Shown: positions 1 to 7,873, counted from the first letter of the stretch. The stretch: 34,075 nucleotides of DNA from Shewanella profunda (GCF_023283765.1 NZ_JAKILG010000049.1:1-34075), one strand, 5' to 3'. The notes: generated by a model from the letters alone, not told the origin. Numbers and translations: made by a program.

Positions 1-107
1 AATTCATAGCGTGCGCCTAAAGTTGTTTTGTAGATCAGATCAACAACATCAGCGCGAGTTCAAAAAAATCCCCCGAATTTATCGGGGGATTTGTGTATAA
101 GAGACAG
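1..107. mobile_element. Terminal end of an IS50-group (IS4 family) insertion sequence, partial
   Basis: Positions 89-107 match the 19-bp outer end of IS50/Tn5 at 17 of 19 positions, and 92-107 match the Tn5 mosaic end at 16 of 16. The terminal dinucleotide side (CTG on the minus strand) faces folD, so the element body would lie to the left, outside the window. Two adjacent GATC (Dam) sites lie at 33-36 and 38-41; such sites near the ends are known regulators in IS10 and IS50. A strong hairpin just inside the end (66-92) would block transcription entering from folD. No transposase can be assigned: one plus-strand frame is open from 2 to about 100, but I do not recognise it. The family assignment is inference from the terminus alone. 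Confidence 0.45.
62..92 (-). terminator. Rho-independent terminator downstream of folD
   Basis: An 11-bp perfect stem (66-76 with 82-92, arms AAATCCCCCGA and TCGGGGGATTT) has a 5-nt loop. On the minus strand it is followed by seven T residues (62-68). It therefore stops leftward transcription arriving from folD. It lies inside the proposed insertion-sequence end, so it may belong to the element and not to folD originally. Confidence 0.75.
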
Positions 108-116
108 GCATGATGC
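108..116. repeat. Possible 9-bp target duplication of the left element
   Basis: IS50-group elements duplicate 9 bp of target. The nine bases directly outside the terminus are GCATGATGC. They run into GCAGG and a seven-T tract (120-126), which looks like the right half of a terminator hairpin missing its left arm. The matching copy would lie outside the window, so this is unproven. Confidence 0.3.
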
Positions 117-135
117 AGGTTTTTTTATGCTTGCC

Positions 136-191
136 GAACCTAGAACCTAGAACCTAGAACCTAGAACCTAGAACCTAGAACCTAGAACCTA
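136..191. repeat. Heptamer tandem array, 8 x GAACCTA
   Basis: Eight perfect head-to-tail copies of GAACCTA, read on the minus strand as TAGGTTC. A further G at 192 belongs to the folD coding sequence. The last unit contains the folD stop codon (TAG, 189-191), so the array starts exactly at the end of the gene. Each unit carries a TAG on the minus strand, and since seven is not a multiple of three the array is closed in every frame on that strand. Each unit junction makes a CTAG tetranucleotide. Perfect identity suggests a young or slippage-prone locus. Confidence 0.97.
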
Positions 192-1043
192 GTCATGATA
201 CTGCTCGGCTGCGTATAAGGTATTTTCTAATAGACTCGCAATTGTCATCGGGCCCACACCGCCGGGAACCGGAGTGATAAAGCTGGCATTTTGCGCTGCC
301 ACTTCATATTGCACATCGCCGACTAAGGTGCCGTTATCTAAACGGTTAATGCCCACATCAATTACAATCGCGCCGGGTTTGATCCACTCGCCAGGAATAA
401 AGCCGGGTTTGCCTACCGCGACGACCACGAGATCTGCCTGACGGATTTTTTGCTCGAGATTCTTAGTGAAGCGGTGGCAAGTGGTGGTGGTGCAGCCAGC
501 CAGCAGCAACTCTAACGTCATAGGACGGCCGACAATATTGGATGCACCAACCACAACAGCATCTAAACCATAGGTATCAACGCCGGTGGATTTGATGAGG
601 GTCATTATGCCCATGGGGGTGCAAGAGCGCAGCACCGGAATACGCTGGGCTAAACGGCCAACGTTATACGGGTGAAATCCATCGACGTCTTTATCGGGGC
701 GGATACGTTCGATGACTTTTGAATCTTCGATATGCGCTGGTAATGGGAGTTGCACTAAGATGCCATCGATTGTGGGATCTTCATTAAGACTATCAATAAG
801 GCTCAGTAATTCATCTTCAGTGCAGCTTGTTTCTAAATCGTATGAACGAGAAATAAATCCAACTTCTTCACAGGCCTTACGTTTGCTTCCAACATATACT
901 TGTGATGCCGGATCGGCTCCCACTAATACTACGGCTAAACCCGGTACACGTTGTCCAGCCTCTTTGCGGGCGGTGACTTTTTCACGAAGGTGAGTGCGGA
1001 TGGATTGAGCAATCGCCTTGCCGTCGATTATTTGGGCTGTCAT
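189..1043 (-). CDS. folD: Bifunctional methylenetetrahydrofolate dehydrogenase / methenyltetrahydrofolate cyclohydrolase FolD
   Basis: A cytosolic enzyme of one-carbon metabolism. It oxidises 5,10-methylene-THF with NADP and hydrolyses the product to 10-formyl-THF, feeding purine and formyl-methionyl-tRNA synthesis. At 284 residues it has the usual length. Visible motifs are YVGSKRK (residues 50-56, with catalytic Tyr50 and Lys54 at the E. coli positions), DGILVQLPLP, DKDVDGFHPYN, the nucleotide-binding GASNIVGRP, and PGGVGPMT near the C-terminus. The start codon at 1041-1043 is preceded by AAGGA at a slightly long spacing. The gene stands alone, with its own promoter facing away from the tRNA operon. 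Its stop codon lies in the last heptamer of the downstream array. Certain identification. Confidence 0.98.
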   Translation of the reverse strand: MTAQIIDGKAIAQSIRTHLREKVTARKEAGQRVPGLAVVLVGADPASQVYVGSKRKACEEVGFISRSYDLETSCTEDELLSLIDSLNEDPTIDGILVQLPLPAHIEDSKVIERIRPDKDVDGFHPYNVGRLAQRIPVLRSCTPMGIMTLIKSTGVDTYGLDAVVVGASNIVGRPMTLELLLAGCTTTTCHRFTKNLEQKIRQADLVVVAVGKPGFIPGEWIKPGAIVIDVGINRLDNGTLVGDVQYEVAAQNASFITPVPGGVGPMTIASLLENTLYAAEQYHD

Positions 1044-1113
1044 GGGTGTAGGATATCCTTTATATGGGCGATGGTTAAAACGGTAGTTAACACAGAGATT
1101 GGCAATCGCGGCT

Positions 1114-1142
1114 ATTTTAACAGGGCCCAGCTACTGTGTCAT
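1114..1142 (-). promoter_or_regulatory. Predicted sigma-70 promoter of folD
   Basis: On the minus strand, ATGACA (1137-1142) and TAAAAT (1114-1119) are separated by 17 bp. Both are five-of-six matches to consensus. This gives a leader of roughly 65 nt before the folD start. Confidence 0.6.
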
Positions 1143-1223
1143 GGTTAAAGCCGTCGCCAAGTGGATAAAAAAAATAGATTAGCCTGATAATTCAGCACCT
1201 AGAGTCGAACAATAAAAAAATCG

Positions 1224-1252
1224 TTGACGGGTGTAAAGTGAGGGGATAAGAT
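1224..1252 (+). promoter_or_regulatory. Promoter of the tRNA operon
   Basis: TTGACG (1224-1229) and TAAGAT (1247-1252) are separated by 17 bp. A G+C-rich stretch (GCGCTCCG) follows directly, as in the discriminator of stable-RNA promoters under stringent control. It is well placed for the three tRNA genes downstream. Confidence 0.8.
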
Positions 1253-1313
1253 GCGCTCCGTTCTCAGACATACTTATCTAGTAGCTTATAAGTATGAATT
1301 AATTTGCGACCTT

Positions 1314-1390
1314 CGGTGATTAGCGCAGTCCGGTAGCGCATCCAGATTTTGGATGATAGCGGACCAGAGGAAACCCTCTGAGTTAGTGCC
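1314..1390 (+). pseudogene. Degenerate tRNA-Pro copy in the tRNA operon leader
   Basis: The first 29 nt are identical to the 5' part of the intact tRNA-Pro; with 6 nt of upstream flank the direct repeat is 1308-1342 against 1402-1436. A second shared block, GGACCAGAGG, is at 1361-1370 against 1444-1453. Between these blocks the copy is 11 nt longer. It cannot be a working tRNA: the 3' acceptor strand (ATCACCG) is missing, the anticodon arm is replaced by a hairpin with a 5-nt loop (1340-1354), and the T arm is a short hairpin with an AAAC loop (1365-1380). It would be transcribed with the operon. Confidence 0.75.
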
Positions 1391-1407
1391 AAATAAAGTA
1401 AGACCTT

Positions 1408-1484
<77 letters not shown>

Positions 1485-1591
1485 CCTTTAGTTATTTGCC
1501 CTCGGTTTTTAATCGAACCCAATAAGCGAATAATATGGATAGCCAAATGCTATCCAACGCCAGTTAGGATGCAGAATATTCTGTACACCAT

Positions 1592-1668
1592 GCGCCCGTA
1601 GCTCAGTTGGATAGAGCACCCGCCTTCTAAGCGGGTGGTCGCAGGTTCGAATCCTGCCGGGCGTACCA
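1592..1668 (+). tRNA. tRNA-Arg (anticodon TCT)
   Basis: Full cloverleaf of 77 nt. The acceptor stem is GCGCCCG/CGGGCGT, closed by a G-T pair at its end. The anticodon stem is CCCGC/GCGGG with TCT at 1626-1628, and CCA is encoded. It decodes AGA and AGG. It lies 107 nt after tRNA-Pro with no terminator between them. Confidence 0.97.
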
Positions 1669-1676
1669 GTTTCAGT

Positions 1677-1753
1677 GGTGATTGTAGCTCAGTTGGTAGA
1701 GTCCCGGATTGTGATTCCGGTTGTCGTGGGTTCGAGCCCCATCAGTCACCCCA
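1677..1753 (+). tRNA. tRNA-His (anticodon GTG)
   Basis: The acceptor stem GTGATTG/CAGTCAC is preceded by the extra G(-1) at 1677 and followed by discriminator C73, both identity marks of bacterial tRNA-His. The anticodon GTG is at 1711-1713. CCA is encoded. It lies 8 nt after tRNA-Arg. The D stem closes with a G-T pair where E. coli has G-C. Confidence 0.97.
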
Positions 1754-1777
1754 TTTTTAGTACTTTGAGTACAAAAT

Positions 1778-1807
1778 AAAAAAAGCGACCTTGGGTCGCT
1801 TTTTTTA
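1778..1807 (+). terminator. Terminator of the tRNA operon
   Basis: The stem GCGACC/GGTCGC (1785-1790 with 1794-1799) is flanked by an A tract and a T tract, which extend the stem and supply the U run. The A tract makes it potentially bidirectional. Confidence 0.9.
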
Positions 1808-1831
1808 TACCTCAGATTCGGCTGTTGAGGC

Positions 1832-1860
1832 TCGACTCTGCAGAAAACGGTGGCTATAAT
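1832..1860 (+). promoter_or_regulatory. Predicted promoter of tig
   Basis: A perfect TATAAT at 1855-1860 lies 17 bp after a weak TCGACT (-35, 1832-1837). It gives a leader of about 150 nt before tig. Confidence 0.55.
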
Positions 1861-2014
1861 GTCGCGTCTTGATAGATATCAACTATGAGCGACCTGTGCC
1901 AAAAGCCAGTAGTGGTGGGCATTGTAGTCAAATTTAATGATCAAGAAACGAATACCTGAATAGTTGATGACTCGGCTATTACAAAGGACGTTAGACAAAT
2001 TTCGAGGTAAAACA

Positions 2015-3319
2015 ATGCAAGTTTCTGTTGAAGCAACCCAAGGCCTAGAGCGTCGCCTAACCATTTCTGTTCCTGCGGAACAAATTGAAAAGCTGGTTAA
2101 AGACAGTTTACAACGTGAAGCTAAGCGTGCTCGTATCCCAGGTTTCCGTCCTGGTAAAGTGCCTGTCACTGTAATAAACAAACGTTACGGCGCTGCAATT
2201 CGTCAAGATATCACTGGTGAAGTGATGCAACGTAACTTCATTGAAGCCATCATCGCTGAAAAGTTAAATCCAGCCGGTGCTCCAACTTTTATTCCTGGTT
2301 CAACTGATGGCGAAAAATTTGAATTCATCGCTACCTTTGAAATCTACCCAGAAGTTGAGTTAAAAGGCTTAGATGCAATCGAAGTAGAGCAACCCAAAGC
2401 TGAAGTAACTGACGCTGACGTTGACACTATGATCGAAACCTTACGTAAACAACATGCGACTTTCGCGGCTGTTGAGCGTGAAGCTGCTGATGGCGACAAA
2501 GTGAAAATGAACTTTGTTGGCTCTGTTGATGGTGAAGAATTTGAAGGCGGTAAAGCTGAAGATTTCGAACTGCAATTAGGTAGCGGCCGTATGATCCCTG
2601 GTTTTGAAGCGGGTATCTTAGGTCACAAAGCAGGTGAAGAATTTGTTATCGACGTGACATTCCCAGAAGAATATCACGCTGAAAATCTGAAAGGTAAAGC
2701 GGCTAAGTTTGCGATTACGTTGACTGAAGTTCAAGCAGCTAACCTGCCAGAAGTGAACGATGAGTTTGCATCACTGTTTGGTATCAGTGAAGGTGGTTTA
2801 GAAGCACTGAAAACTGAAATCCGTAAAAATATGAATCGTGAACTTGAACAAGCGTTAAAAGCTAATGTGAAAGAGCAAGTGATCACTGGTTTATTAGCAA
2901 ACAACGACATCGAGCTGCCAAAAGCACTGATTGATGGTGAAGTTAACGTATTACGTCAACAAGCGATGCAACGTTTTGGCGGCCAAACGGCTAACATGCC
3001 AGAACTACCAGCTGAATTGTTCACTGAACAAGCGGCACGTCGCGTTAAAATCGGTCTGCTATTAGGCGAAGTCATCAAGACTAACGAACTGAAAGCAGAA
3101 GATGAACGTGTACAAGGCTTGATCGCTTCTATGGCTTCTGCCTATGAAGATCCAAGTGAAGTCGTTGCTTATTACAACAGCAACAAAGAGCTGATGCAAA
3201 ACATGCGTAACGTTGCTCTAGAAGAGCAAGCAGTTGAAGCACTGTTAAAATCTGCCAAAGTGACCGAAAAAGAAGTCGCTTTTGAAGAATTTATGAACAA
3301 GGCTACTGGTCGCGCATAA
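2015..3319 (+). CDS. tig: Trigger factor, ribosome-associated chaperone and peptidyl-prolyl isomerase
   Basis: Binds at the ribosomal exit tunnel and shelters nascent chains; it also has prolyl isomerase activity. The product is 434 residues, close to the E. coli 432. The N-terminal ribosome-binding domain contains the signature GFRPGKVP, which docks on ribosomal protein L23. An FKBP-like domain follows (about residues 150-245, with a VDGEEF / MIPGFE core), then the helical C-terminal arms. The reading frame is open upstream to 1964, but the start at 2015 is chosen because GAGGTAA lies at 2004-2010 and the protein begins MQVSV as in known trigger factors. It heads the conserved tig-clpP-clpX-lon order and is separated from clpP by a strong hairpin. 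Confidence 0.98.
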   Translation: MQVSVEATQGLERRLTISVPAEQIEKLVKDSLQREAKRARIPGFRPGKVPVTVINKRYGAAIRQDITGEVMQRNFIEAIIAEKLNPAGAPTFIPGSTDGEKFEFIATFEIYPEVELKGLDAIEVEQPKAEVTDADVDTMIETLRKQHATFAAVEREAADGDKVKMNFVGSVDGEEFEGGKAEDFELQLGSGRMIPGFEAGILGHKAGEEFVIDVTFPEEYHAENLKGKAAKFAITLTEVQAANLPEVNDEFASLFGISEGGLEALKTEIRKNMNRELEQALKANVKEQVITGLLANNDIELPKALIDGEVNVLRQQAMQRFGGQTANMPELPAELFTEQAARRVKIGLLLGEVIKTNELKAEDERVQGLIASMASAYEDPSEVVAYYNSNKELMQNMRNVALEEQAVEALLKSAKVTEKEVAFEEFMNKATGRA

Positions 3320-3325
3320 GCTAAG

Positions 3326-3353
3326 CTTGACTTGATTAGCTGTTCGCCATTTA
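3326..3353 (+). promoter_or_regulatory. Candidate sigma-32 (heat shock) promoter of clpP
   Basis: CTTGAC (3326-3331), a 13-bp spacer, and CGCCATTTA (3345-3353) match the sigma-32 pattern CTTGAA ... CCCCATTTA with one difference in each element. In E. coli clpP is a sigma-32 target. The expected start point falls within the 5' arm of the tig terminator. Confidence 0.5.
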
Positions 3354-3354
3354 T

Positions 3355-3393
3355 AATGGCTCGTATGAGGCTCCTCATGCGAGCCATTTTTAT
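3355..3393 (+). terminator. Terminator between tig and clpP
   Basis: A stem of about 15 bp (3355-3369 with 3374-3388, one G-T pair) has a 4-nt loop and is followed by TTTTTATTT. It should end most tig transcripts before clpP. Confidence 0.85.
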
Positions 3394-3408
3394 TTAGGGA
3401 AGTGAATA

Positions 3409-4017
3409 ATGCATAATGCGTCAGATATACAAAACGCTCTAGTGCCAATGGTAATAGAACAGACCGCTAAGGGTGAACGCTCATACGATATTTATTCTCG
3501 TTTGTTGAAAGAGCGGATCATCTTTTTGGTAGGTCAAGTTGAAGAACATATGGCCAATTTGATTGTGGCGCAGTTGTTATTCTTAGAATCAGAAAGTCCC
3601 GATAAAGACATTTTTTTATACATTAATTCACCCGGTGGTTCAGTAACAGCTGGTATGGCGATATATGATACTATGCAATTTATTAAGCCAAACGTGAGCA
3701 CAGTTTGTATTGGTCAAGCGGCCAGCATGGGTGCGTTTTTGTTAGCGGGTGGCGAGAAAGGTAAACGGTTCTGCTTACCTAACTCTCGGGTAATGATCCA
3801 TCAACCACTGGGTGGTTTTCAGGGTCAAGCTTCTGATATCGCTATTCATGCCCAAGAAATCTTAGGCATAAAGCATAAACTGAATCTAATGCTCGCCGAA
3901 CACACAGGCCAACCGCTCGAAGTGATTGAGCGCGATACCGATCGCGATAACTTTATGAGCGCAACTCAAGCCGTCGAATATGGCTTAGTTGACTCTGTGA
4001 TGACCAAGCGAAGCTGA
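3409..4017 (+). CDS. clpP: ATP-dependent Clp protease proteolytic subunit ClpP
   Basis: The serine protease subunit; it forms a 14-mer barrel that degrades substrates unfolded by ClpX or ClpA. It has 202 residues against 207 in the E. coli preprotein. The catalytic triad is Ser106 (GQAASMGA), His131 (MIHQP) and Asp180 (TDRDNF), each five residues lower than in E. coli. The oxyanion and strand region [11 protein letters not shown] is intact. A short N-terminal propeptide is likely. AGGGAAG precedes the start. It lies 85 nt upstream of its partner clpX. Confidence 0.98.
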
Positions 4018-4102
4018 TTTTTGCTTTTGACTGGGCTATGCTCTGTGAAAGGTTAAGCAAATTTAAGACTGGCAGTAGAGCAGACTGCAAATGAGGTAAT
4101 TA

Positions 4103-5383
4103 ATGGGCGACAACAAAAATAATGGTGACAGCGGTAAATTGCTGTACTGCTCTTTTTGCGGTAAGAGCCAGCATGAAGTGAGAAAACTCATTGCTGGCCC
4201 ATCAGTATACGTATGCGACGAATGCGTTGAATTATGCAACGATATTATTCGTGAAGAGATTAAAGAGATCTCTCCAAAACGTGATAGCGATAAATTGCCA
4301 ACGCCACATGAGTTGCGGGCGCATTTAGACGATTATGTGATTGGTCAGGACAGAGCGAAAAAAGTACTCTCTGTGGCGGTCTATAACCACTATAAACGCT
4401 TAAAAAATTCATCACCTAAAGATGGTGTTGAATTGGGCAAGAGTAACATTTTGCTGATTGGCCCAACAGGGAGTGGTAAAACCCTACTGGCTGAGACGCT
4501 AGCACGCTCTTTAAACGTGCCTTTCACTATGGCTGATGCAACCACCTTAACCGAAGCGGGTTATGTCGGTGAGGACGTTGAGAACATCATTCAAAAATTG
4601 CTGCAAAAATGCGATTACGATGTTGAAAAAGCCCAGCGTGGTATCGTTTATATCGACGAAATCGATAAAATCAGCCGTAAATCCGACAATCCATCGATCA
4701 CCCGTGACGTCTCGGGTGAAGGTGTGCAGCAAGCGCTGCTCAAGCTGATTGAAGGGACTGTTGCCGCAGTTCCACCCCAAGGTGGCCGTAAGCATCCGCA
4801 GCAAGAATTCTTACAAGTCGATACTTCTAAGATCCTGTTTATCTGTGGTGGTGCTTTCGCAGGTCTTGAGAAAGTGATCGAACAACGTGCACATGTTGGT
4901 TCTGGTATTGGTTTTGGTGCTCAGGTTAAAGGCGAAAAAGAGAAGGCGACGATTTCTGAAACCTTATCTCAAGTTGAGCCTGGCGATCTGGTGAAATACG
5001 GCCTTATCCCTGAGTTTATTGGCCGTTTGCCCGTAGTTGCAACGCTGACAGAACTTGATGAAGAAGCCTTAGTGCAAATTTTATCTCAACCTAAAAATGC
5101 CCTGACAAAGCAATACAGCGCGTTATTTGAGATGGAAGGCGTAGAGCTCGAGTTCCGTGAAGATGCACTCAAAGCCATAGCCCATAAAGCCATGTCGCGT
5201 AAGACGGGAGCCCGTGGTCTACGCTCCATCGTTGAAAGTATTCTGCTGGATACTATGTACGATATCCCATCCGTTGACGGTGTGGTGAAGGCGGTTGTGG
5301 ATGAATCCGTGGTAAATGGTGAATCTGCCCCTATCCTGATTTATGAGCGCAATGAGACTCAAGCTGCGTCTGGCGAACAATAA
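4103..5383 (+). CDS. clpX: ClpX, ATP-dependent unfoldase subunit of ClpXP
   Basis: An AAA+ unfoldase that recognises tagged substrates (for example ssrA-tagged proteins) and threads them into ClpP. At 426 residues it is near the E. coli 424. The N-terminal zinc-binding domain has Cys16, Cys19, Cys38 and Cys41. Walker A is GPTGSGKT (120-127), Walker B contains IDEIDK, the pore loop has GGRKHP, and the ClpP-docking IGF loop is seen in GSGIGFGA. GAGGTAA lies just before the ATG. A small hairpin (GCAGT 4072-4076 with ACTGC 4084-4088) lies close to the ribosome binding site. Ends with its own terminator. Confidence 0.98.
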   Translation: MGDNKNNGDSGKLLYCSFCGKSQHEVRKLIAGPSVYVCDECVELCNDIIREEIKEISPKRDSDKLPTPHELRAHLDDYVIGQDRAKKVLSVAVYNHYKRLKNSSPKDGVELGKSNILLIGPTGSGKTLLAETLARSLNVPFTMADATTLTEAGYVGEDVENIIQKLLQKCDYDVEKAQRGIVYIDEIDKISRKSDNPSITRDVSGEGVQQALLKLIEGTVAAVPPQGGRKHPQQEFLQVDTSKILFICGGAFAGLEKVIEQRAHVGSGIGFGAQVKGEKEKATISETLSQVEPGDLVKYGLIPEFIGRLPVVATLTELDEEALVQILSQPKNALTKQYSALFEMEGVELEFREDALKAIAHKAMSRKTGARGLRSIVESILLDTMYDIPSVDGVVKAVVDESVVNGESAPILIYERNETQAASGEQ

Positions 5384-5412
5384 TTGTACTGATTGCTAAT
5401 AATTTGAAAAAC

Positions 5413-5437
5413 AAGGAGTCCATTGGGCTCCTTTTTT
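5413..5437 (+). terminator. Terminator of clpX
   Basis: A nine-pair stem (5413-5421 with 5425-5433, one T-G pair) has the loop ATT, followed by a T tract to 5437. Confidence 0.9.
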
Positions 5438-5448
5438 CGTATTGACCA

Positions 5449-5478
5449 TTGAAACTCAATAAACCGTCCCAATATACT
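5449..5478 (+). promoter_or_regulatory. Overlapping sigma-32 / sigma-70 promoter of lon
   Basis: TTGAAA (5449-5454), 13 bp, then CCCAATAT (5468-5475) matches the heat-shock consensus CCCCATNT at seven of eight positions of the -10 element. The same TTGAAA also pairs with TATACT (5473-5478) at 18-bp spacing as a sigma-70 promoter. lon is a known heat-shock gene in E. coli. Confidence 0.6.
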
Positions 5479-5515
5479 CCATTATCAATCCCATTCACCA
5501 AAACGGAATCGAACT

Positions 5516-7873
5516 ATGACCCTAGAGCGTGAAGCGCATATCGAACTCCCCGTGCTGCCACTGCGAGATGTGGTGGTCTATCCCCATATGGTAATTCCGT
5601 TATTCGTTGGCCGAGAGAAGTCTATTCGTTGTCTCGAAACGGCAATGGCTCAGGATAAACAAATTATTTTAGTGGCTCAGCGTGATGCCGAGTTAGATGA
5701 ACCTACCAAAGACGATATCTTTGACATCGGTACCGTCGCCTCTATTTTGCAGTTGTTGAAATTGCCAGATGGTACGGTAAAAGTTCTTGTTGAAGGTGGT
5801 CGTCGCGCCAAAATTACCCATTATACCCAAGAGACAGAATTCTTTGTGGCTAAGGCTGAGTATCTTGAATCAGAGCCTTTGGAAGACAAAGAAGAAGAAG
5901 TGTTAGTGCGCAGTGCCATTGGTCAGTTTGAAGGTTATATCAAACTGAACAAAAAGATCCCGCCAGAAGTCTTGACCTCTTTATCGGGTATCGATGAAGC
6001 GGCGCGTCTGGCCGATACTATGGCCGCACACATGCCACTTAAGCTTGAAGATAAGCAATCTGTGCTTGAGATGATCAACGTCGGTGAGCGTCTGGAATAT
6101 TTAATGGCGATGATGGAATCGGAGATCGACCTGTTACAGGTTGAGAAACGTATCCGAACCCGCGTTAAAAAACAGATGGAAAAGAGCCAGCGTGAGTATT
6201 ATCTGAATGAACAGATGAAAGCCATCCAAAAAGAACTGGGTGACTTAGACGAAGGCCATGACGAGTTTGAAGCCTTAAATCGTAAGATTGAAGAAGCCAA
6301 TATGCCCGTAGAGGCTAAAGAAAAAGCCCTCGCCGAGCTCAACAAGCTCCGAATGATGTCGCCGATGTCCGCTGAAGCGACAGTTGTTCGCAGTTATGTG
6401 GATTGGATGACCTCTGTTCCTTGGAGTCAACGTTCTAAAATCAAACGTGATTTAGCTAAAGCCCAAGAAGTACTCGATACCGATCACTATGGTCTTGAGA
6501 AAGTGAAAGAACGCATCTTGGAATATTTGGCAGTACAGAGCAGAGTACGTCAGCTTAAAGGACCAATCCTGTGTTTAGTTGGCCCACCAGGTGTGGGTAA
6601 AACCTCACTAGGTCAATCGATTGCTAAAGCGACTGGCCGTAAATACGTGCGTGTCGCACTGGGTGGCGTACGTGATGAAGCGGAAATTCGTGGTCATCGT
6701 CGCACCTACATCGGCTCTATGCCGGGTAAGGTCATTCAAAAGATGGCCAAAGTCGGCGTGAAAAACCCCTTATTCTTGCTCGATGAGATCGACAAGATGA
6801 GCTCAGATATGCGCGGCGATCCGGCTTCTGCATTACTGGAAGTGCTAGATCCTGAGCAAAACGCGACCTTTAACGATCATTACCTCGAAGTCGATTATGA
6901 CTTGTCAGATGTGATGTTTGTAGCAACGTCTAACTCGATGGACATTCCGGGGCCGCTTCTAGACCGTATGGAAGTGATCCGTCTGTCTGGTTATACCGAA
7001 GACGAGAAGCTGAATATTGCTAAGCAACATTTGCTGAATAAGCAAATCGAGCGTAACGGCCTTAAAGCTAATGAAATACATGTTGATGACAGTGCGATTG
7101 TCGGCATTATTCGTTACTACACACGTGAAGCGGGCGTGCGTTCACTCGAACGTGAATTATCTAAGATTTGCCGTAAGGTTGTGAAAATGATCTTGCTGGA
7201 TAAGTCAGTTAAATCTGTGACAGTTAACCAAGAGAACTTGAAGTCATTCCTCGGAGTACAGCGTTTCGATTACGGCAAAGCTGAGTCGAAAAACCAAATT
7301 GGTCAAGTGACGGGTTTAGCTTGGACGCAAGTCGGCGGTGATTTACTGACGATTGAAGCAACATCGGTTCCGGGTAAAGGTAAGTTGACCTATACAGGTT
7401 CCCTTGGCGACGTGATGCAAGAGTCGATTCAAGCAGCGATGACAGTGGTTCGTGCCCGAGCAGAACAACTAGGCATTAATGCAGACTTTTACGAGAAGCG
7501 TGATATTCACGTACATGTACCAGAAGGGGCAACACCTAAAGATGGTCCATCTGCGGGTGCGGCAATGTGTACTGCTTTAGTTTCAAGCTTAACGGGCAAT
7601 CCTGTACGTGCTGATGTGGCCATGACAGGGGAAATTACCTTACGTGGTGAAGTGTTACCTATCGGTGGTTTGAAAGAAAAACTGTTAGCAGCACACCGCG
7701 GTGGAATCAAACTGGTACTGATCCCCAAAGAAAACGAGCGTGATTTGGAAGAAATTCCTGCCAATGTGATTGCCGATTTAGAAATCCGTCCTGTGCGTTG
7801 GGTCGATGAAGTGTTAAAACTGGCCTTAGAAAGACCCGTTGAAGGCTTCGAAGTGGTTAAAAACTTGGCATAA
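5516..7873 (+). CDS. lon: ATP-dependent serine protease Lon (La)
   Basis: A cytosolic hexameric AAA+ protease that removes misfolded proteins and specific regulators. It has 785 residues, against 784 in E. coli. Domains in order: the N-terminal substrate-binding LON domain (from PVLPLRDVVVYPHMVIPLF), a coiled helical region, the AAA+ module with GPPGVGKTSLG and FLLDEIDKM, and the protease domain. The Ser-Lys dyad is Ser679 (DGPSAGAA) and Lys722 (GGLKEK), at the same numbers as in E. coli. The ribosome binding site is weak (CGGAAT), but the start fits the family. Its order after clpPX is conserved. Confidence 0.98.
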   Translation: MTLEREAHIELPVLPLRDVVVYPHMVIPLFVGREKSIRCLETAMAQDKQIILVAQRDAELDEPTKDDIFDIGTVASILQLLKLPDGTVKVLVEGGRRAKITHYTQETEFFVAKAEYLESEPLEDKEEEVLVRSAIGQFEGYIKLNKKIPPEVLTSLSGIDEAARLADTMAAHMPLKLEDKQSVLEMINVGERLEYLMAMMESEIDLLQVEKRIRTRVKKQMEKSQREYYLNEQMKAIQKELGDLDEGHDEFEALNRKIEEANMPVEAKEKALAELNKLRMMSPMSAEATVVRSYVDWMTSVPWSQRSKIKRDLAKAQEVLDTDHYGLEKVKERILEYLAVQSRVRQLKGPILCLVGPPGVGKTSLGQSIAKATGRKYVRVALGGVRDEAEIRGHRRTYIGSMPGKVIQKMAKVGVKNPLFLLDEIDKMSSDMRGDPASALLEVLDPEQNATFNDHYLEVDYDLSDVMFVATSNSMDIPGPLLDRMEVIRLSGYTEDEKLNIAKQHLLNKQIERNGLKANEIHVDDSAIVGIIRYYTREAGVRSLERELSKICRKVVKMILLDKSVKSVTVNQENLKSFLGVQRFDYGKAESKNQIGQVTGLAWTQVGGDLLTIEATSVPGKGKLTYTGSLGDVMQESIQAAMTVVRARAEQLGINADFYEKRDIHVHVPEGATPKDGPSAGAAMCTALVSSLTGNPVRADVAMTGEITLRGEVLPIGGLKEKLLAAHRGGIKLVLIPKENERDLEEIPANVIADLEIRPVRWVDEVLKLALERPVEGFEVVKNLA

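Noticed and set aside
92..107. Sequencing-adapter contamination, since the 16-mer equals part of the Nextera transposase adapter
   Set aside because: Bases 90 and 91 differ from the 19-bp adapter end, no further adapter sequence follows on either side, and a hairpin and Dam sites fit a natural element end. It cannot be fully excluded without reads.
136..191. CRISPR array
   Set aside because: Units are 7 bp with no spacers.
1314..1390. A fourth functional tRNA
   Set aside because: The 3' acceptor strand and a proper 7-nt anticodon loop are missing.
4072..4088. Riboswitch or thermosensor before clpX
   Set aside because: Only a 5-bp hairpin near the ribosome binding site; too little structure to support a claim.
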